From NCBI GenBank assembly GCA_023436885.1, contig JAEZHI010000038.1, forward strand, positions 275,371 through 339,370: a stretch of DNA of 64,000 nt, given 5' to 3'. This stretch comes from Pseudomonadota bacterium (lineage in GTDB: Bacteria; Pseudomonadota; Alphaproteobacteria; Rhizobiales; Pleomorphomonadaceae). The notes beneath the pieces were generated by a model. The model did not search any database and had not been told where the DNA came from. It was given only the letters and a program-made list of their open reading frames with translations. The position numbers and the translations under genes were made by a program. Shown piece after piece: positions 27,901-35,602 of the stretch (position 1 is the first letter of the stretch; each line of letters starts with the position of its first letter).

Positions 27901-27996
27901 GGTCTTGAGCTCGAAAGCCTCAAGTTCATCCACCCAGGTTCCGACGTAGTGGGAAAGCTGTTCAAGTGTTCTCTGGCGGTCGCGATAAGGGCGCAT
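24910..27996 (-). CDS. Alpha-mannosidase, glycoside hydrolase family 38 (second copy)
   Basis: Cytoplasmic GH38 enzyme (1028 aa), paralogue of the 10839-13859 product. Seen: zinc motif GHAHIDYAWLW near 264, WLPDTFGFTG near 376 with the presumed nucleophile Asp, ECDTNMPSAE between them, and FHDILPGSS downstream. ATG at 27996 is chosen; an upstream in-frame start would overlap lacI. It follows lacI by 68 nt and an oxidoreductase gene before that, so it sits in a regulator-oxidoreductase-mannosidase operon divergent from a sugar ABC importer. No signal peptide. Specificity may differ from the first copy given the ThuA/ThuB-like neighbours. Confidence 0.92.
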   Translation of the reverse strand: MRPYRDRQRTLEQLSHYVGTWVDELEAFELKTRRHLGPFMETGPDGARRQVALGEGWGDRHGIHRFELGELVTLPEGPGAELRFDFGGESLVRLVGSDGTLLDSFSANPRHRRFDAPRGVPFRIEVEAAARTLFGIPNREPRLGMAEVYEYYPEVRQLRRQLATLKATADAVADKELARSLFEAASLVVSGLRLPTVTSEIGPRLADRAWARDIWERSFEPSSQPAALSNEAITSAVEASRRLDALIAELRTAYPKQGNVLVTGHAHIDYAWLWPQPETVRKIVRTFSSVNSLLKRHPDFRFLQSSSIFYAHVEEEDPALFEEVRRWVTEGRWEPIGGMLIECDTNMPSAEAFLRQFVMGQGYFLKHFGRISRVAWLPDTFGFTGAMPQIMRHAGIEALVTIKVTWNETNRLTDNLFHWQGNDGSQVFVHTFDASAHEGYNMTISPPALLEVWRNHGGKDLSDTVIASYGWGDGGGGPDPDQIESLPLLNAMPAIPTVSHGALEPHVLGLAKSLESAALPTWRGELYLEYHRATLTTQARVKQLNRRAEAGLVSAEALSVIVALDGGSTAMPDLAADWTLLLRNQFHDILPGSSVREVYEQTEKELSGVVDRAATIGHKRLADIAARHSGPREGVLVANISGSAKTTLQLESQDQLPSALKPQQIEGGYVATVDRPVAPLSLAFVGTAGGRTVTTDGTVLENDFVRVTLDEFGRVASLLDKRCGRELLDGPGNRLMLYRNDLPRQYDAWDIEAGFELGEEEWLSVESRRVTAEGPHLAEIEIIRRHSASTIRQRLRLWANSPRLEVVTDLDWHDRRTYLRAVFPVTVLAEEAVFDQAIGVTRRPTHDNTTWQRAQFEACGHRFASLSETDWGAALLSADKYGFSAKSNRLTLSLIRGPMYPDMLADEGRHHFVYAILPHDGRWWSEAVQAEADLLATPPPFVSASSDAEYDIVPIGLSGQQVRLHALKPAEDGEGYVVRLSEAAGRRGAFSLALPEGKAAIPVDALERVKAEDDNALSRPFGLASYRF

Positions 27997-28064
27997 GTCT
28001 GAATTCCAGTCGGTGAGGGGGGCGACTGTCCTCTGAGGCGTTGAGCGAAGAGGGTGGGGCGGCG

Positions 28065-29054
28065 TCAGGCCGTGGCGCCCCATCGGGTCGTGAGATTCAG
28101 GGTGATGGTATCGGGCTTGTCGTCGCCGGCTTCGTGCCTCTCGATGAGTTCAACGACGGCATTGATGAAGGCGACGTGATCGAGGCTGAGCGTCGTGAGG
28201 TCATTGCAGTCCCAGGCCGCCATGGCGATGCCGTCCTGGCCGACGATAGCGACGTCCTCGGGTGCTGACTTGCCTAGCACGCGTTTCACGGCGTCGCGGG
28301 CGCCGATGGCCATGACATCATTGCCGCAGATGATGGCGTCGGCCTTGAAGCGATGAACCAACGGCACCGCCTCCTTGAAGCCGCTGTCGTAGGAATAGGT
28401 GCCGGTGGCGTCGGCTATGAAAGCAAGACCGCGCCGGGCAAGCGCGTCGGCGAACCATTTACGGCGGAGCTTGTCGATCCAGCTCGAGCTGGTGCCGGAG
28501 AGATAGGTGAAGCGGCTTTTGCCATTGGCCACCAGCCTGTCGACGATCTCATCGGCCGCTGCCGAACCGTCGATGCGAATGGCCGAGACTTCCTCGTTAT
28601 CGAGTGGCTCGAAGGAAACGATGATCGGCTTGGTGGTCGGGAAGATGTCGACGGCGTCGCGCAGCGACACCATGTCGGAGAAGATCACCACGTGATCGAC
28701 CTGGTAAGTGGCGGCCAGACGCATCAACTGCAACCGGTCGCTATGGTCGCCGCAGCACAGGATGATCGGTAGCAGCTGCCTTGCCTGCAGAGCGTGAACG
28801 AGCAATTGTTGCTCCTCCGCCTCGCAAGGGTTTCCGATCGCATTGACGACCACGGCAACGAGGCGGGACCGTTGATTGTTGAGCGAACGAGCGATGGCAT
28901 TCGGCTGGTAGCCGTACTTTCGGGCTGCCGCCAGGATGCGGCTGCGAGTCTCTTCGCCGATCCGGGCATCTGGCGAAAAAGCTCGCGAGATGGTTGCCGA
29001 GGAAACGCCGACCAGTTCGGCGAGCTCTTTCGACGTTATGCGCTTTCTGCTCAT
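28065..29054 (-). CDS. LacI-family transcriptional regulator
   Basis: Probable repressor of the divergent glycoside operons (329 aa). HTH near residues 6-28 (ITSKELAELVGVSSATISRAF), then a PurR/GntR-type effector domain. The ATG at 29054 overlaps the oxidoreductase stop by 4 bp, so the two are translationally coupled. The 18-bp operator-like palindrome at 30099-30116 lies just upstream of the operon's first gene and is its likely target. Confidence 0.9.
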   Translation of the reverse strand: MSRKRITSKELAELVGVSSATISRAFSPDARIGEETRSRILAAARKYGYQPNAIARSLNNQRSRLVAVVVNAIGNPCEAEEQQLLVHALQARQLLPIILCCGDHSDRLQLMRLAATYQVDHVVIFSDMVSLRDAVDIFPTTKPIIVSFEPLDNEEVSAIRIDGSAAADEIVDRLVANGKSRFTYLSGTSSSWIDKLRRKWFADALARRGLAFIADATGTYSYDSGFKEAVPLVHRFKADAIICGNDVMAIGARDAVKRVLGKSAPEDVAIVGQDGIAMAAWDCNDLTTLSLDHVAFINAVVELIERHEAGDDKPDTITLNLTTRWGATA

Positions 29055-30076
29055 TTCCTGGTCTGCCCTTCAGCCGCGTCGATGCGAACGGGGGTGCCGT
29101 TCGCCCGCGCCGACGCCTTGATGGCATCCCAAAGCCGTGCAAACCTCAACCCCATCTCCACCGAGCCGGTGTTCTCCATGCTGCCGGCGCGGATGGCAAG
29201 AAAGCTTTTGAGTGGGTTGTCGAGGATTTCGGCGGTTTCGCGCGGCTGCGCCACGCCGTCAAGGATGAGTTCACGCCAGCCGCCCCAGGCGTCGATACGG
29301 ACGATCGCTTTGGTGAAGAACATCGAAATGAACGAGGCGCAGCCCTTCGGGCCTTCGCCGGCTGCGGTGAGCGTCGCCAGGGCGCCGTTGGCAAGCCGGG
29401 CGGAAACCGCGGTCACGATATCGACCGGTGCACCGCGATTATCCATGTAGGCGCTGACACTGGCAAAGTCGGCATTGGCCAGCAGGCAAACGGTGTTCAT
29501 CAGGTGGGCGCCGGTGTCGAACATGAATCCGCCGCCGGAAATCTCAGGTTTCTGTTTCCAATGGCCGGCGTAGTTGCTGGCCCAGCTCTCCCAGATCATT
29601 CCAGAAATGGCGACAAGTTCGCCGAACTCGCCAGTGAGAGACCGTCGGCGCGTGTCGAGCACAAGAGGCGACAGGCCACCCTGAAAAGCCGTGACGATGG
29701 TTCCCTTTCCCCGCTTTTGCGCCGCAATCAGCGCTTCAGCCTCAGGCACGGTGGTCACCATGGGCTTTTCGAGGAACAGGTCGATGCCGCGTTCAGCAAC
29801 GGCAATCGCCTGTTCGGCGTGGAAAGCATGCGGCGTCGAAACATAGACGATATCGAGCCTATCACCACAGCTCGCCAGCATCTCGCGATAGTCCGCAAAC
29901 CGCTGCGGGCGTGGGGCACCGGCGCGTGCGCAAATGTCGGCAAGCCTGCCGAGCGAAGCCGGCACTGTGTCGCTGATCGCCACGAACTCCACCTCGGGCA
30001 TGGCCACCCAGCTCGCCGCATATTCGGCTGCCTTCAGCCCGGCGCCGATCACTCCCAGCTTCAACTTCGCGGCCAT
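29051..30076 (-). CDS. Gfo/Idh/MocA-family oxidoreductase (ThuB-like)
   Basis: NAD(P)-dependent sugar dehydrogenase (341 aa). Rossmann motif GVIGAG near residues 8-13, EKPM in LFLEKPMVTT near 97-106, and the C-terminal Gfo/Idh/MocA domain with a GGGFMFDTGAHLMN segment holding the usual Asp/His pair. ATG at 30076. In rhizobia ThuB, of this family, works with ThuA to make 3-keto disaccharides. A ThuA-like gene lies across the divergent operon (34570-35313), so a 3-keto-glycoside route is plausible but not proven. Confidence 0.85.
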   Translation of the reverse strand: MAAKLKLGVIGAGLKAAEYAASWVAMPEVEFVAISDTVPASLGRLADICARAGAPRPQRFADYREMLASCGDRLDIVYVSTPHAFHAEQAIAVAERGIDLFLEKPMVTTVPEAEALIAAQKRGKGTIVTAFQGGLSPLVLDTRRRSLTGEFGELVAISGMIWESWASNYAGHWKQKPEISGGGFMFDTGAHLMNTVCLLANADFASVSAYMDNRGAPVDIVTAVSARLANGALATLTAAGEGPKGCASFISMFFTKAIVRIDAWGGWRELILDGVAQPRETAEILDNPLKSFLAIRAGSMENTGSVEMGLRFARLWDAIKASARANGTPVRIDAAEGQTRK

Positions 30077-30098
30077 CCGTGCAACTCCCGCCTCCAGA

Positions 30099-30116
30099 TG
30101 TGTAAACGTGTACACA
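30099..30116. promoter_or_regulatory. Near-perfect LacI-family operator
   Basis: TGTGTAAACGTGTACACA is an 18-bp palindrome with one mismatched pair and a central CG. It lies 23 nt upstream of the oxidoreductase ATG. Its right half (CGTGTACAC) recurs at 30217-30225, 55 nt upstream of the divergent binding-protein start, suggesting one LacI protein controls both directions of the 203-nt intergenic region. Confidence 0.6.
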
Positions 30117-30216
30117 TAAGGAATTTCCGTGACAAGCCAATTTTTACCGGGATATTTCATGATGTTGGCTAATGAATCAGACAAAGGGATAGGGGCACTT
30201 GCCGGTATTGCGAAAG

Positions 30217-30225
30217 CGTGTACAC
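30217..30225. promoter_or_regulatory. Second (half) operator upstream of the binding-protein gene
   Basis: CGTGTACAC repeats the right half of the 30099-30116 palindrome; the left half is degenerate. Spacing between the two centres is about 110 bp, compatible with looping or with separate control of the plus-strand operon. Confidence 0.4.
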
Positions 30226-30279
30226 TTCTTGCGACCGGCGCTGGAGGGCGTCGGGCATCCATCATGGGAGGATTGTCCG

Positions 30280-31572
30280 TTGAAGAAGACGGTCTTTGGT
30301 GGCCTTTGCGCCATCCTGCTCGGCTGCACGTCAACGTTCGTGCAGGCCGAGACGCTTCGTCTGGCCAACCACGGTCAGGCCGGTATCGACGCGATGAAGT
30401 CGACGGTCGAGCGCATCGAGAAGAAGCTCGGGGTCAAGGTCGAGGTGGTCGAATATCCGGCGCCCGACAAGGACTATCTTTCCAAGCTCCTGACAGAGCT
30501 CGGTGCCGGCAACGCGCCCGACCTGTTTTCCATGCCGTCGACGGCCGCCGTGGCCGACATGGTCGAGGCCGGCTACCTCGCGCCCGTAACCAAGGAGATC
30601 AATGCCTGGGACGGCTACAAGAACTTCTATGATGTCGCCAAGAAGCTGGCGGTCAGCCCCGATGGCGAGACCTACGTCATGCCCTACATGCTGGGCATCC
30701 AGGAGATCTACTATCGCAAGGATGTGCTGGAAAAGGCAGGCATTTCCACCGAGCAGCCCAAGACCTGGGACGATCTGCTCGCTCGTGCCGAAGAGATCAA
30801 GGCCAAGACGGGTGCTTATGGCCTTCTCTTCCCGGCCGGCGTCAGCTGGGGTTCGGGCGCCTTCGACGAGGGCTTCCAGCATCTGATCGTCGGCTCCAAG
30901 ACGCCGCAGATTGTCACTAACGACGGCAAGCTCGACCTCAACGGCGAGGGCGTCAAGGATGTGTTCAACGTCTACAAGACGCTGATCGACAAGGACCTTA
31001 TGCCGGTGCAGCCGCTGCTCGGCCCCGAGCCCTGGGTCATTCCCAAATATGAGCTCTTCCCGGCCGGCAAGCTGGTTGCCACCACCTGTGGCTCCTGGTG
31101 CTACATCTTCGATTGGGGTCGCGAGAGCAAGAACCCCATCCCGGACGTCACCAAGGTGGTCGGCACCTGGACGGTTCCGGGCCAGACCGGCGGCCAGTTC
31201 GTGCTCGCCAACCTGGCTGCGCCCTGGGCGGTCAACGCCAAGTCTGCCAACGTCGAGTTGGCCAAGAAGGCGCTGCTCGAGATCGGTTCGGTCGATACGC
31301 AGGTGTCCTATGCCGCCCGCATCGGCAACATTCCCTCGAGCAAGGATGCCGCTAGCAATCCGGAGTTCAAGAAACTCACCGAGCTGGTGCCGATCCATGC
31401 CGCCGCTGGAAACGGCACCTTCCTGAAACAGGCCGCAGGCTTTGGAACCGTCGCCGAGGGCGTGGCTCGCGCGACCGATGCGCTCCTGCGCAAGGAAGTC
31501 GACGCTGCTGGCGCCCAGAGGATCCTTGTCGACTACGTCAAGGAAACGCTCGGCGACGACGCGGTGAAGTGA
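30280..31572 (+). CDS. Sugar ABC transporter substrate-binding protein
   Basis: Periplasmic binding protein (430 aa). TTG at 30280 is chosen: GGGAGGA lies about 9 nt upstream and a standard signal peptide follows (KK start, hydrophobic core, VQA cleavage near residue 23). An LLGC segment inside the signal could be read as a weak lipobox. Heads the binding protein-permease-permease-ATPase-ThuA operon, the same order as rhizobial thuEFGKA. Ligand inferred as a disaccharide or mannoside. Confidence 0.9.
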   Translation: MKKTVFGGLCAILLGCTSTFVQAETLRLANHGQAGIDAMKSTVERIEKKLGVKVEVVEYPAPDKDYLSKLLTELGAGNAPDLFSMPSTAAVADMVEAGYLAPVTKEINAWDGYKNFYDVAKKLAVSPDGETYVMPYMLGIQEIYYRKDVLEKAGISTEQPKTWDDLLARAEEIKAKTGAYGLLFPAGVSWGSGAFDEGFQHLIVGSKTPQIVTNDGKLDLNGEGVKDVFNVYKTLIDKDLMPVQPLLGPEPWVIPKYELFPAGKLVATTCGSWCYIFDWGRESKNPIPDVTKVVGTWTVPGQTGGQFVLANLAAPWAVNAKSANVELAKKALLEIGSVDTQVSYAARIGNIPSSKDAASNPEFKKLTELVPIHAAAGNGTFLKQAAGFGTVAEGVARATDALLRKEVDAAGAQRILVDYVKETLGDDAVK

Positions 31573-31593
31573 TCTCGCCTCATTGAGCAAGGC

Positions 31594-31614
31594 GACGCGG
31601 ATTTCCTCCGCGTC
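31594..31614 (+). other. Stem-loop between binding-protein and permease genes
   Basis: An 8-bp perfect inverted repeat (GACGCGGA / TCCGCGTC) in the 75-nt gap after the binding-protein stop. No long U-run follows. It matches the pattern of hairpins after the other binding-protein genes in this window. Confidence 0.5.
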
Positions 31615-31647
31615 TCCCTTGTGTTTCGATCAAGCCAAGTGAGCTCC

Positions 31648-32535
31648 ATGGCCAAAACGCTCCAGGAACGGCGCGCCGAGAGGCAGCTGATGATCGTGCT
31701 TCTGCCGTCATTGCTGCTGCTTGTCGCCTTCGTCATCTACCCGGCCATCTATTCGGTCTACCTCTCCTTTACCAATGAAGCGCTGACCGGCGCAGCTGCG
31801 CGCGCGCCTCGCTTTATTGGCGAGCGAAATTACACACGTCTCTTTGGCGACGCCAAGTTCTGGAACGCCCTGTTCGTGACCTTCGTCTTTGTGCTCGGGT
31901 CAGCGATCATTGGTCAATTTGTGCTAGGCCTCGTATCGGCCATGGCCCTGCGTCGTCGCCTTGTATTCCGGACCGTCTTTTCGTCGATCATCCTGCTGCC
32001 GAACGCGGCGCCGGAAGTGGTGGCCGGTTTCATGTGGATTTCCATGCTGGCCGGCGGCGACCACGCCACGCTGAGCCGCATCGTCTCCTTCTTCGGCTTG
32101 CCGACCGCCGACTGGCTTCAGGTATTCCCGCTGACGATGATCATCGTCGTCAACACCTGGCGTGGCATTGCAACGGCGATGATCCTGCTGACCGCTGGTC
32201 TCAGCACCATCCCTCAGGAAATTTATGAGGCAGCCCGCATGGATGGCGCCACGCCGGCGCAGATCTTCCGCCGCATCACCGTGCCGCTAATGATGCCGAC
32301 CATTCTGCTCTACATGCTGATCTCGACAGTCTCGACGATAGCCGTATTCGGTCTCGTCTATGCGCTGACCCGCGGCGGCCCTGGTGGGGCCACCGAACTC
32401 ATCAGCATCTACATCTACAACCAGTCGTTCACGGCCTATCAGCTCGGCTATGGCGCGGCGGTGGCGGTGATCACTCTCCTAGTCTCGCTGGTGCTCGGAA
32501 TCGCCTACGTTCGCGCCGCCAAGGTGGAGATCTGA
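31648..32535 (+). CDS. Sugar ABC transporter permease, MalF type
   Basis: Membrane subunit (295 aa) with six or so hydrophobic segments; EAA loop near residues 190-208 (EIYEAARMDGAT). ATG at 31648 is preferred over an in-frame GTG at 31621; neither has a strong ribosome site. Ends 1 nt before the next permease ATG. Part of the ThuFG-like pair. Confidence 0.9.
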   Translation: MAKTLQERRAERQLMIVLLPSLLLLVAFVIYPAIYSVYLSFTNEALTGAAARAPRFIGERNYTRLFGDAKFWNALFVTFVFVLGSAIIGQFVLGLVSAMALRRRLVFRTVFSSIILLPNAAPEVVAGFMWISMLAGGDHATLSRIVSFFGLPTADWLQVFPLTMIIVVNTWRGIATAMILLTAGLSTIPQEIYEAARMDGATPAQIFRRITVPLMMPTILLYMLISTVSTIAVFGLVYALTRGGPGGATELISIYIYNQSFTAYQLGYGAAVAVITLLVSLVLGIAYVRAAKVEI

Positions 32536-32536
32536 C

Positions 32537-33448
32537 ATGTCCGTGGCTTCTCCCGGCGAATCCGCCAATCGCGTCCGCGCCGACCTGATGGCCTATGCCA
32601 GCCTGTCGCTGATCTCGATCTTCTGCGCCATTCCGTTCTTCTGGCTGCTGATCGCCTCGTTCGATGGCAACGCCCAGCTCTTTCTCCGTTGGCCGGAGAC
32701 CTGGACCTTCGCCAACTATCTGCGCGTCTTCACCAAGGAAGACGGCGCCAAGTGGCTGTTCAACTCGCTGTTCGTCGTGGGATCGGCGACCTTCCTGGTT
32801 ATGGTGCTGTCTGGCCTCGGCGGCTATGCCCTGTCGCGCACCCGTGCCTGGTGGAAGCTGCCCTTCCTTTACGCCATCCTGCTGATCCGCGTGCTTCCGT
32901 CGACGGCTCTGGTCGTGCCGCTCTACAAGTTCCTGCTGACGCTGAACAATGCGGAGGGTGCCCTTCTCAGGCCGATATTTGGCAGTTCAACGCGCGACAT
33001 CATGCGGTGGACCGGCTTCATCGATGGTTACCTCGGCTTGATCCTGGTGCTCGCCACCATGCAGCTTCCGCTGTCGCTGTGGATCATGAAGACCTTCTTC
33101 GACGGCTTGCCGCGCGATTACGAGGAAGCCGCCCTGATGGACGGTGCCACCATGATCCAGCGCATTCGCCGCGTGCTGGTACCGCTGGCCCTGCCGGGCC
33201 TCGCCGCGTCCGGTCTTTTCGCCTTCATGTCGGCCTGGGGTGACTTCCTGCTGCCGCTCATCCTGCTGTCGTCGCCAGAACTGCAGACGCTGCCTCTCGG
33301 TCTCTTCCGCGCCTTCCTGCGCATCAACGAGATCGACTACGGCCTTCTGACGGCGCTTGCCTTCATCTACCTGGTTCCCGCCGTCGTCGCCTTCGGCTTC
33401 GCGCGCCGCTTCCTCGTCCAGACCTTCTCGGGCGGCGTGAAGGGGTGA
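32537..33448 (+). CDS. Sugar ABC transporter permease, MalG type
   Basis: Second membrane subunit (303 aa). EAA loop near residues 194-212 (DYEEAALMDGAT). GGTGGA about 8 nt upstream supports the ATG at 32537. Co-transcribed with the MalF-type gene (1-nt gap) and the ATPase (22-nt gap). Substrate as for the operon. Confidence 0.92.
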   Translation: MSVASPGESANRVRADLMAYASLSLISIFCAIPFFWLLIASFDGNAQLFLRWPETWTFANYLRVFTKEDGAKWLFNSLFVVGSATFLVMVLSGLGGYALSRTRAWWKLPFLYAILLIRVLPSTALVVPLYKFLLTLNNAEGALLRPIFGSSTRDIMRWTGFIDGYLGLILVLATMQLPLSLWIMKTFFDGLPRDYEEAALMDGATMIQRIRRVLVPLALPGLAASGLFAFMSAWGDFLLPLILLSSPELQTLPLGLFRAFLRINEIDYGLLTALAFIYLVPAVVAFGFARRFLVQTFSGGVKG

Positions 33449-33470
33449 AACCAAACAAGAGTTCGACCCA

Positions 33471-34556
33471 ATGATCCAACTCAACAACGTCCGCAAGTTC
33501 TACGGCGCGCTGGAAGTCATCAAGGGTGTCGACGTCACCGTCGACGATGGTGAGTTTGCCGTCTTCGTCGGTCCGTCGGGCTGCGGCAAATCAACGTTGC
33601 TCCGGATGATCGCCGGCCTCGAGGGCATCGACAGCGGCGATCTCGTGCTCAACGGCACGCGCATCAATGACGTGCCGCCCGACAAGCGCGGCATCGCCAT
33701 GGTCTTTCAGTCCTACGCCCTCTATCCACACATGACGGTGGCCGAGAACATTGGTTTCTCCCTCAGCCTCAAGAAGGTCGCGCCAGCCGAGATCCGTCGG
33801 CAGGTCGAGGAAGTGGCCGAGATCCTGCAGCTGCGCGAACTGCTCGATCGTCGTCCTGCTGCTCTTTCCGGCGGCCAGCGCCAGCGCGTCGCCATCGGCC
33901 GCGCTATCATCAAGAAGCCGTCGCTGATCCTGTTCGATGAGCCGCTGTCCAACCTCGACAGTGCGCTTCGCGTGCAGATGCGCGCCGAATTGCAGCGGCT
34001 TCACCGCGAACTCTCCGCCACCGTCGTCTACGTGACGCACGATCAGGTGGAGGCGATGACCATGGCCGACAAGATCGTCGTGCTCAACCAGGGCACCGTC
34101 GCCCAAGCCGGGCCGCCGTTGGAGCTCTACCATCGGCCGGACAACGAATTTGTCGCTACCTTCATCGGCTCGCCGAAGATGAACATCCTGCCCGTTACAT
34201 TGGCGCGAGAAGGCGCAGGCGGCATTCGCATCGCCGGACCGCTAGGCTTGGCCTTCACGCTCCACGACGCGGACGCGCCGCTTCCCAATGGCGCCGTCAA
34301 ACTGGGGGTGCGGCCGGAGCATCTCAAGGTCGTCATCCCCGATGCCGCGCATTTCACCGCCGAGGTGGCGATCGTCGAGCGATTGGGTGTCGAGACCTAC
34401 CTCACTGTTGGTTCGATCGAGCAGCCGATCATCGTGCGTGTCGAGGGGGACGTCACCTTCCGGCCTGGCGACGAGGTGCCGCTCGCCGCCGACCCCACAG
34501 CTTGTCACATTTTCAGCACCGACGGGCGGATCCTTCGCCCCGCCAAGGCCACCTGA
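33471..34556 (+). CDS. Sugar ABC transporter ATP-binding protein (MalK type)
   Basis: ATPase (361 aa) with Walker A GPSGCGKST near residues 36-44, LSGGQRQR near 134, Walker B LILFDEP, THDQVEAM H-loop, and a C-terminal TOBE-type domain. Dedicated ATPase of this importer, unlike the operon at 7577. Followed 13 nt later by the ThuA-like gene. Confidence 0.93.
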   Translation: MIQLNNVRKFYGALEVIKGVDVTVDDGEFAVFVGPSGCGKSTLLRMIAGLEGIDSGDLVLNGTRINDVPPDKRGIAMVFQSYALYPHMTVAENIGFSLSLKKVAPAEIRRQVEEVAEILQLRELLDRRPAALSGGQRQRVAIGRAIIKKPSLILFDEPLSNLDSALRVQMRAELQRLHRELSATVVYVTHDQVEAMTMADKIVVLNQGTVAQAGPPLELYHRPDNEFVATFIGSPKMNILPVTLAREGAGGIRIAGPLGLAFTLHDADAPLPNGAVKLGVRPEHLKVVIPDAAHFTAEVAIVERLGVETYLTVGSIEQPIIVRVEGDVTFRPGDEVPLAADPTACHIFSTDGRILRPAKAT

Positions 34557-34569
34557 CACGGAGGAACGC

Positions 34570-35313
34570 ATGTCCATCAAGGTAACTATCTGGAACGAGG
34601 GGCGCCACGAGCAGGTCCACAAGGCGGTGAGCGACATCTATCCCGATCGCATCGATGGCGCGATCGCCAAGGGCATAGCCCATGCCGACTTCGAGATCCG
34701 TCGCGGCACGCTCGACGATCCTGGTGAAGGGCTGCCGCAAGGCCTTCTCGACGACACCGACGTGCTGCTATGGTGGGGGCACATGGCGCACGACGACGTC
34801 AGCGACGGCCTCATCGACCGCGTGCAGCAGCGCGTGCTCAAAGGCATGGGCCTCGTGGTGCTGCACTCCGGCCATCATTCCAAACTGTTCAAGCGGTTGA
34901 TGGGCACCAACTGCAATCTCTCTTGGCGCGAGATGCCGGAAGGCGATCTTGAGCGCGTCTGGGTGGTCAACCCGTCGCATCCGATCGCCGAGGGCCTGCC
35001 GCCCTATTTCGAGATCGCAGCCTCCGAGATGTACGGCGAGCCCTTCGACATTCCCCAGCCGGACGAAATCGTCTTCATGTCCTGGTACTCCGGTGGCGAG
35101 GTGTTCCGGTCAGGCTGCACCTTCCAGCGTGGCCGCGGCCGCATCTTCTATTTCAGCCCGGGTCACGAGACTTTTCCCATCTACCACGACCCCATGGTGC
35201 ACAAGGTCATCGGTAACGGAATCCGCTGGGTAAAACAGACCCACACCGACGGTCGCATCCTCGAGAATTGGCATCGCGCCGAACCGCTGCATCCGAGACC
35301 GGCAGCAAGCTGA
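34570..35313 (+). CDS. ThuA-like sugar-utilisation protein
   Basis: ThuA family (247 aa), a glutamine-amidotransferase-like fold. Seen: N-terminal IKVTIWNE, LLWWGHMAHDDV near residue 65, LVVLHSGHHSKLFKRLMGT near 98, and GRGRIFYFSPGHETFPIY near 197, all ThuA-type signatures. ATG at 34570 follows GGAGGA; the frame is open upstream inside the ATPase gene. Last gene of the operon. In Sinorhizobium ThuA and the oxidoreductase ThuB together convert trehalose and related disaccharides to 3-keto forms; here the ThuB-like gene is divergent at 29051-30076. Confidence 0.87.
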   Translation: MSIKVTIWNEGRHEQVHKAVSDIYPDRIDGAIAKGIAHADFEIRRGTLDDPGEGLPQGLLDDTDVLLWWGHMAHDDVSDGLIDRVQQRVLKGMGLVVLHSGHHSKLFKRLMGTNCNLSWREMPEGDLERVWVVNPSHPIAEGLPPYFEIAASEMYGEPFDIPQPDEIVFMSWYSGGEVFRSGCTFQRGRGRIFYFSPGHETFPIYHDPMVHKVIGNGIRWVKQTHTDGRILENWHRAEPLHPRPAAS

Positions 35314-35417
35314 TGGGATGGCCGGCCTTCTGATTCTCAAGGCCAAACGCAAACTGAGTGGCGCAAAAAGCGGCGGCAGACGTGCCGTGCGCTGCTTCGT
35401 CGCCGCAATGCATGCCT

Positions 35418-35448
35418 TGACAGGCTCAAAAAAGCTCAGATAACATCC
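35418..35448 (+). promoter_or_regulatory. Candidate sigma-70 promoter of the amide operon
   Basis: TTGACA at 35418-35423 with GATAAC/ATAACA 16-17 nt further on, at about 35440-35446. The predicted transcript would carry a leader of about 150 nt including the terminator at 35525-35573 before amiC. Confidence 0.45.
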
Positions 35449-35524
35449 ACGCCTAATAAGTGGGCGCAGCAAGCTAGGCTTCCAGCTCACTCGACATGGC
35501 TCTTTGAGAGCTACGGGCAGCATG

Positions 35525-35573
35525 GCCCCATGACCTTCCGGCGATTGGACCGGACTGTGTCGTGGGGCTTTTT
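35525..35573 (+). terminator. Leader terminator upstream of amiC (candidate antitermination site)
   Basis: Stem GCCCCATGAC / GTCGTGGGGC (10 bp with one G-U pair) enclosing an inner CCGG/CCGG hairpin, followed by TTTTT. It ends 30 nt before the amiC ATG. The operon encodes an ANTAR antiterminator, so a regulated leader terminator is expected. I could not confidently draw the two hexaloop hairpins of classical ANTAR targets in 35455-35524. Alternatively it terminates the ThuA operon 212 nt upstream. Confidence 0.65.
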
Positions 35574-35602
35574 GCATTTTGCCCGCCACGGTGAGGTTCG
35601 CG

